From contig DAOVQB010000194.1 of assembly GCA_030628905.1 (NCBI GenBank), forward strand, positions 1-8,704: DNA of 8,704 nucleotides, written 5' to 3'. Under the pieces are notes generated by a model. It had not been told where the DNA came from. It saw only the letters and a list, made by a program, of their open reading frames with translations, and made no database searches. Source of the stretch: DAOVQB01 sp023128935. GTDB taxonomy: Bacteria; Eisenbacteria; RBG-16-71-46; CAIMUX01; WJJG01. This document shows, piece after piece, positions 5,627-8,704 of the stretch. Each line of letters opens with the position of its first letter. Within the stretch, counting starts at the first letter, position 1. The translations under genes and the position numbers were made by a program.

Positions 5627-7065
5627 TACTCATAGAGCTTTCGGAAATTGACAACCGTACCCTTCTCCACCCCCTTCATCTCCGACGGAATGATGCCAAT
5701 GGCATTGGCGCCGGCAATACTGAAGATGTCAGCCGAACCATGATTGGCAAGAGGCGTCAGCATGCATTGGCCATCGACCCACTCACACACGCACGGGAGC
5801 AGCAGAAGCCTGCCTGTCTTCTTGTTCACTGCTTCTGTCAGCTTCCCGCAGTAGTGTATCGCCTGGGGTTTGGGATGCCTGCGGAAGACACGTATGGCCG
5901 GGGCGACATACTGATCGAAGGCATACACCGTCGACACCGGGTTCCCGGGCAAGCCGAAGACCATGGTTTTCCCCTTCACGCCAAACAGCGTGGGCTTGGC
6001 CGGCTTGACCAGGAGTTTGTGGAAGATGATCTCCACGCCCAGTTTTCTCAGAACATCAGGCACGAGGTCATACTTCCCCATGGAAACACCACCAGAGAGT
6101 AGGAGCATGTCGTACCGCAGTCCTTCGGCAATCTTGTGTCGCAGGTCATCGGCCTTGTCTTGTACAACGCCCAGACTATGGGGTGTTGCTTTGGCGGCCA
6201 GGATCTGAGACCGGAGCGCAGAGGCGTTGGAGTTGTAGATCTGGCCTGGCCCCAGTTCGCTGCCGGGCTCCACCAGTTCCTCGCCCGTTGCGGCAAAGGC
6301 AATCGAGGGCCCGGCGTAGACCTTCACAGTTCTGCGGCCCACAGCTGCCAGGACAGCCACCTCCAGGTGCTGGATCAAGTGTCCCTTGTCCAATGCCGTG
6401 TTGCCCGCGCGGATGTCCTCCCCATGAAGCGCAATATGTGCTCCCTTGGACGGAATTGAATGGAATCGCACGCGTTCCCCATTCCCCCCCGCCACCGGAT
6501 CTCCTGAGTCAGGAATGCCTTCTCTCGAATCCAGAAGGCTGGTGTCCTCCACGGGAATAACAGTGTCGGCTTCTGCGGGAACCGGAGCGCCGGTCATGAT
6601 TCGTGCGCACTCGCCTCTTCCTATCTGCGCTCCCGGCCGATCTCCCGCCGCAATCGTGGCAACGATCCGGAAAGCATTGACGCTAGTGTGCTCATCATGC
6701 CTGAAAGCGAACCCATCCATTGCGGATTTGTCGAAGGGTGGCATATCGATGCCCGACTCAATCCGCTCCGCCAGAACGTACCCGGTTGCCTCCGCGATTG
6801 GCAAATCAGCTGTGGCTGTTCCCTTAACCGCCCGCTCGAGAATTGTCCGTTGAGCCTCCTCGAATGAAATCATTGTTCGAGTCGTATTGATCATCGCCCG
6901 ATCCGTATTGTCCGTTGCCTGACCCGTGCTGCTCGTTGCCCGATTTGTACTTTCCGTTGCATGATTCATGCTGCTCGTTGCCTGATTTGTGCTCTCCGTT
7001 GCATGATTCATGCTGCTCGTTGCCTGATTTGTGCTCTCCGTTGCCTGACTCGTGCTGTCGGTCAC
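5623..7065 (-). CDS. moeA: Molybdopterin molybdenumtransferase MoeA, with an N-terminal heptad-repeat extension
   Basis: MoeA inserts molybdate or tungstate into adenylylated molybdopterin in the cytoplasm. I place the start at GTG 7065, giving 480 residues. This GTG overlaps the ATPase stop (GTGA) and has GGAGG four bases upstream. An in-frame ATG at 7221 lies inside the ATPase's Mop domain and is rejected. The conserved MoeA fold starts only at M65-I-S-F-E-E-A; residues 5-67 are nine 7-residue repeats. Recognised motifs are P109-P-F-D-K-S-A-M-D-G118, a glycine-rich stretch around R-I-M-T-G-A-P-V-P, S324-G-G-V-S-M-G330 and G371-L-P-G-N-P-V-S378. The last two line the substrate site in the MoeA/MogA fold. 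The C-terminal beta-barrel domain is complete, ending K-L-Y-E-Y. Without the repeats the protein would be about 416 residues, normal for MoeA. If the extension is not translated, the alternative start is ATG 6873, but I see no ribosome binding site there. Confidence 0.95.
   Translation of the reverse strand: MTDSTSQATESTNQATSSMNHATESTNQATSSMNHATESTNRATSSTGQATDNTDRAMINTTRTMISFEEAQRTILERAVKGTATADLPIAEATGYVLAERIESGIDMPPFDKSAMDGFAFRHDEHTSVNAFRIVATIAAGDRPGAQIGRGECARIMTGAPVPAEADTVIPVEDTSLLDSREGIPDSGDPVAGGNGERVRFHSIPSKGAHIALHGEDIRAGNTALDKGHLIQHLEVAVLAAVGRRTVKVYAGPSIAFAATGEELVEPGSELGPGQIYNSNASALRSQILAAKATPHSLGVVQDKADDLRHKIAEGLRYDMLLLSGGVSMGKYDLVPDVLRKLGVEIIFHKLLVKPAKPTLFGVKGKTMVFGLPGNPVSTVYAFDQYVAPAIRVFRRHPKPQAIHYCGKLTEAVNKKTGRLLLLPCVCEWVDGQCMLTPLANHGSADIFSIAGANAIGIIPSEMKGVEKGTVVNFRKLYEY
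6865..7053 (-). repeat. Nine 21-bp repeats encoding heptads at the MoeA N-terminus
   Basis: The tract is 189 bp, exactly nine units of 21 bp. The minus strand encodes TSQATES, TNQATSS, MNHATES, TNQATSS, MNHATES, TNRATSS, TGQATDN, TDRAMIN and TTRTMIS. The middle evolved as a 42-bp double unit: 6954-6995 and 6996-7037 are identical at all 42 positions. Units become more divergent toward the MoeA core. The last heptad includes the M-I-S that normally begins MoeA, so the tract abuts the ancestral start without a gap. Confidence 0.95.
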
Positions 7066-8237
7066 AATACCTCCACAGCATTGGCTTTGAACGAAACGAC
7101 TACTTCCAGGTTCAGATTGATCCCCAGCTCCGCATAAGATTCCTGGCTGATAATAATCGTCAAGGTTTCCCCGCAATCGACCTCCAGCCAAACGTTGTTG
7201 CCCTGTTCCCGGATGGAACACACGCGGCCCCGGAAGTGGTTCCGCATGCTCGAGGAAAGAGGCTCGAGCGACAGAACGAGACTCCGGGGATCAAGCATCA
7301 CAGTTAGGGTTTCCCGCTCATCCACGCACGGTGTGTTGGAGGATGCATGGGGAGCCTCTGCGTGATGAGAGTCGGCCCGTGGAACCCCTGCGTGACGAGA
7401 GTCGGCCTGGGAGACCCCTGCGTGATGAGAGCCGGCCTGGGAGACCCCCGCGTGAAGGGAATCGACGTTGAGGAATTCGTTGTGGAGGGGTTGTCCACCT
7501 TGCAGCTGCATGTCAGGCGGCAGGTGGATCTGCAGGCCGCCTGGTGTGACGAGCAGATTGCCCTCGCGTCGCCCCTCGAGAATGTTCTCGGGAAGGGTCG
7601 GAGATATCCGGCCACCTTTCAGATTGAGGACTCGGTGGGCGATGCGGTGCGCGAAGTGTAGATCATGTGTGGTCAAGAGGAGCGTGGTCCGGGCCTGAGC
7701 CAGGATGCGTTCAACTATCGCACGCGAGGGGCTGTCGAGGTGGGCGACGGGTTCATCAAGAAGCAAAAGCTCCGGCTCGGAGATGAGGACCCTGCCCAGA
7801 GCCAGTCGTTTCTGCTCTCCGCCAGAGAGCTTGCGTGCTGAGGCTTCTGCCAGCGGCAGGATATCGAGAAGCTCGAGCATCGAGTGCACGCGCCGCCGTA
7901 CCTCACTCCGCGGCTGCCCCCGAACCTTCAATGGATATTCCAGGTTCTGGGTGACGGTACCGCTGAACAGGTAGGGCTTCTGCTTAAGGAAACCCAGGCC
8001 ATTGCGATCCGGCTTGCCCGCGGAGTAGGCGCAACCATTGTACATTAATCGCGTGAAGGAAGATGGTTCTTCCAGAAACGCAAGCAGGCGCAGGAGCGTT
8101 GTTTTACCTGCGCCGTTCTGCCCCACGATCGCAACCTTCTCACCCCTGCTGAGGGAGAAGTCATCAATTTCCAACGTGAAGCGACCGCTCCTCGTGAATA
8201 TCAAGTTTTCCAGCTCATACAGCTTCACGCGGTCCAT
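7062..8237 (-). CDS. ABC transporter ATP-binding protein with C-terminal Mop/TOBE domain (tungstate/molybdate type)
   Basis: This 391-residue ATPase would drive import of an oxyanion, most likely tungstate or molybdate, at the inner face of the membrane. Walker A is G39-Q-N-G-A-G-K-T-T47, the Q-loop is Q86, the signature is L137-S-G-G-E-Q142, Walker B is L157-LLLDEP163, the D-loop ends H-L-D168 and the switch is H191. Residues about 328-391 form a Mop/TOBE module (S-S-M-R-N-H-F-R-G-R-V, ending F-K-A-N-A-V-E-V-L), the oxyanion-sensing domain of ModC/TupC/WtpC ATPases. Between them, residues 262-301 are a 10-residue tandem repeat rich in His, Ala and Ser, which is not normal for the family. The ATG at 8237 lacks a clear Shine-Dalgarno, and a GTG three codons on is possible. 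No permease or binding protein gene adjoins it, so its partners must lie elsewhere. The stop TGA is embedded in the moeA start (GTGA). Tungstate versus molybdate cannot be decided here. Confidence 0.9.
   Translation of the reverse strand: MDRVKLYELENLIFTRSGRFTLEIDDFSLSRGEKVAIVGQNGAGKTTLLRLLAFLEEPSSFTRLMYNGCAYSAGKPDRNGLGFLKQKPYLFSGTVTQNLEYPLKVRGQPRSEVRRRVHSMLELLDILPLAEASARKLSGGEQKRLALGRVLISEPELLLLDEPVAHLDSPSRAIVERILAQARTTLLLTTHDLHFAHRIAHRVLNLKGGRISPTLPENILEGRREGNLLVTPGGLQIHLPPDMQLQGGQPLHNEFLNVDSLHAGVSQAGSHHAGVSQADSRHAGVPRADSHHAEAPHASSNTPCVDERETLTVMLDPRSLVLSLEPLSSSMRNHFRGRVCSIREQGNNVWLEVDCGETLTIIISQESYAELGINLNLEVVVSFKANAVEVL
7070..7074 (-). promoter_or_regulatory. Ribosome binding site of moeA
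   Basis: GGAGG on the minus strand lies 4 nt before GTG 7065, within the last codons of the ATPase gene. With the GTGA stop/start overlap it supports coupled translation. It also implies that the repeat extension of MoeA is translated. The spacing is slightly short. Confidence 0.6.
7361..7450 (-). repeat. 30-bp tandem repeat, three core copies, inside the ATPase linker
   Basis: Units at 7361-7390, 7391-7420 and 7421-7450 start CGTGATGAG, CGTGACGAG and CGTGATGAG and differ at only a few positions. Degenerate flanking copies extend the tract to about 7335-7454. The period equals ten codons. The minus strand reads HAGVSQAGSH, HAGVSQADSR, HAGVPRADSH, then a degenerate HAEAPHASS. It lies between the nucleotide-binding domain and the Mop domain, where a length change would keep frame and leave both folds intact. 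Confidence 0.93.
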
Positions 8238-8358
8238 CCATTTCTAGCGGAGATCCGCAGCTGATCGAGGATCCGATCCGGGGGAGCGCGGGGCCAAGAT
8301 ATGCGTCTGGCATGCCGTCTAATTCGGATCTCAATCGAACTATATCATTATTGGCAGA

Positions 8359-8388
8359 ATTGTAGTGGAGTGGCTACAAGTTCGTCAA
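8359..8388 (-). promoter_or_regulatory. Predicted sigma70-type promoter for the cofactor cluster
   Basis: On the minus strand TTGACG (8388-8383) and TACAAT (8364-8359) are separated by 18 nt. Each hexamer differs from consensus at one position. The -35 box overlaps the acetyltransferase stop codon. Transcription would start near 8350, giving a leader of roughly 110 nt before the ATPase start. The leader contains a short GCGGA/TCCGC inverted repeat close to the start codon. I recognise no known Moco or tungsten riboswitch in it. Prediction only. Confidence 0.45.
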
Positions 8389-8704
8389 CGTTTGCAAGTA
8401 CTCGCTGTGGCCTGTGGTCCCGAAGGGACGCTCTTGCCCAGATGGAATTGGCGACCCAGAAATTTCACCTCGCGGCCCCGACGATCGGAGGCCAGACCCT
8501 TGCGCAGTTCGATGGTGTTGATCAGATCATACCCTAGGCCCCGGTAGAAGTCGATGGCCGCCGGATTCCCGGGCCAGACCATGCTCAGGAAAACGTCCTG
8601 TTGGCCCTCAGTGCGCAATTGGTTCTCAATCGCCTCCATGAACCGCCCGCCAATCCCTTTCCCACGGCCGTCCTCAGCCACCACCAACTCCTCAATGTAG
8701 TAGA
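8385..8704 (-). CDS. GNAT-family N-acetyltransferase, C-terminal part (5' end off the window)
   Basis: This is the C-terminal 105 residues of a GCN5-related N-acetyltransferase; the N-terminus lies beyond the right edge. The visible part begins Y-Y-I-E-E-L-V-V and continues into the acetyl-CoA binding motif A with R-G-K-G-I-G (the family's R/Q-x-x-G-x-G/A). It then shows motif B, with N-P-A-A-I-D-F-Y-R-G-L-G-Y, the usual helix and tyrosine region of GNAT folds. A TTG exists at 8687, but it falls inside the core strand before motif A, so it is not a real start. After the fold there is a tail of about 35 residues rich in basic residues and Ser. The substrate cannot be inferred. The stop lies 147 nt upstream of the ATPase gene and its TGA overlaps a predicted -35 element, so this gene is probably a separate unit from the cofactor cluster. 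Family assignment is firm; specificity is unknown. Confidence 0.87.
   Translation of the reverse strand, partial: YYIEELVVAEDGRGKGIGGRFMEAIENQLRTEGQQDVFLSMVWPGNPAAIDFYRGLGYDLINTIELRKGLASDRRGREVKFLGRQFHLGKSVPSGPQATASTCKR

Noticed and set aside
7066..7221. Upstream ATG start for moeA at 7221
   Set aside because: It would lie 157 nt inside the ATPase's Mop domain and add 52 unrelated residues. GTG 7065 has a GGAGG and a GTGA overlap.
6824..7307. Repeat-rich peptides in other frames over the MoeA repeat (Cys-rich on the plus strand, His/Asn/Ser-rich on the minus strand)
   Set aside because: They are alternative readings of the same 21-bp repeat. Only the MoeA frame continues into a known domain.
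6865..7450. CRISPR array
   Set aside because: Units are directly tandem with no unique spacers, are translated in frame, and there are no cas genes.
8238..8350. Moco-type riboswitch in the leader of the ATPase gene
   Set aside because: I could not match the conserved core of the known molybdenum cofactor RNA motif; only a short 5-bp stem near the start codon is visible.

Overview
The window is a compact, single-direction (minus strand) molybdenum/tungsten cofactor (pyranopterin) gene cluster. Reading 5' to 3' on the minus strand (right to left) it holds: the 3' part of a GNAT acetyltransferase; an ABC-transporter ATPase with a C-terminal Mop/TOBE domain of the tungstate/molybdate type; MoeA; MoaA; MoaC; two tandem MOSC-domain proteins; MogA/MoaB; and a YgiQ-family radical SAM protein. 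A further 0.5 kb at the left end has no gene that I can support. I see no convincing plus-strand gene.

The organism is most likely a high-GC member of the Bacillota (Clostridia-like). This is an inference from the stand-alone 151-residue MOSC proteins that begin MGE(I/V)LAVCIS, the tungstate-type ATPase joined to moe/moa genes, purine-rich Shine-Dalgarno sites, and frequent GTG and TTG starts. The sequence alone does not prove the taxonomy.

Layout and coupling: a sigma70-like promoter (8359-8388) sits at the end of the acetyltransferase gene and reads into the ATPase gene. The ATPase and moeA share GTGA. A possible 39-codon ORF fills the moeA-moaA gap, sharing TTGA with moeA and ending 3 nt before moaA. 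MoaA and moaC are 15 nt apart. A 157-nt gap with a GC-rich hairpin follows, then MOSC-1, a 92-nt gap carrying a 28-bp repeat, MOSC-2, mogA (35-nt overlap) and ygiQ (overlap of about 23 nt).

Together the genes would import oxyanion (ATPase), make cyclic pyranopterin monophosphate (MoaA and MoaC), adenylylate molybdopterin (MogA), insert the metal (MoeA), and possibly modify or deliver the cofactor (MOSC). MoaD/MoaE (MPT synthase), MobA, and the transporter's permease and binding protein are not in the window.

The unusual layer is a set of short tandem repeats whose periods are multiples of three. They occur in three cluster genes: nine heptads (21 bp each) as an N-terminal extension of MoeA, a 30-bp His-rich repeat in the linker of the ATPase, and a 24-bp repeat forming the basic tail of a shortened YgiQ. 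The MOSC pair is also notable, because one copy has lost all three cysteines of the family's Q-I-G-K-x-C-H-x-x-C segment and the following G-D-C.
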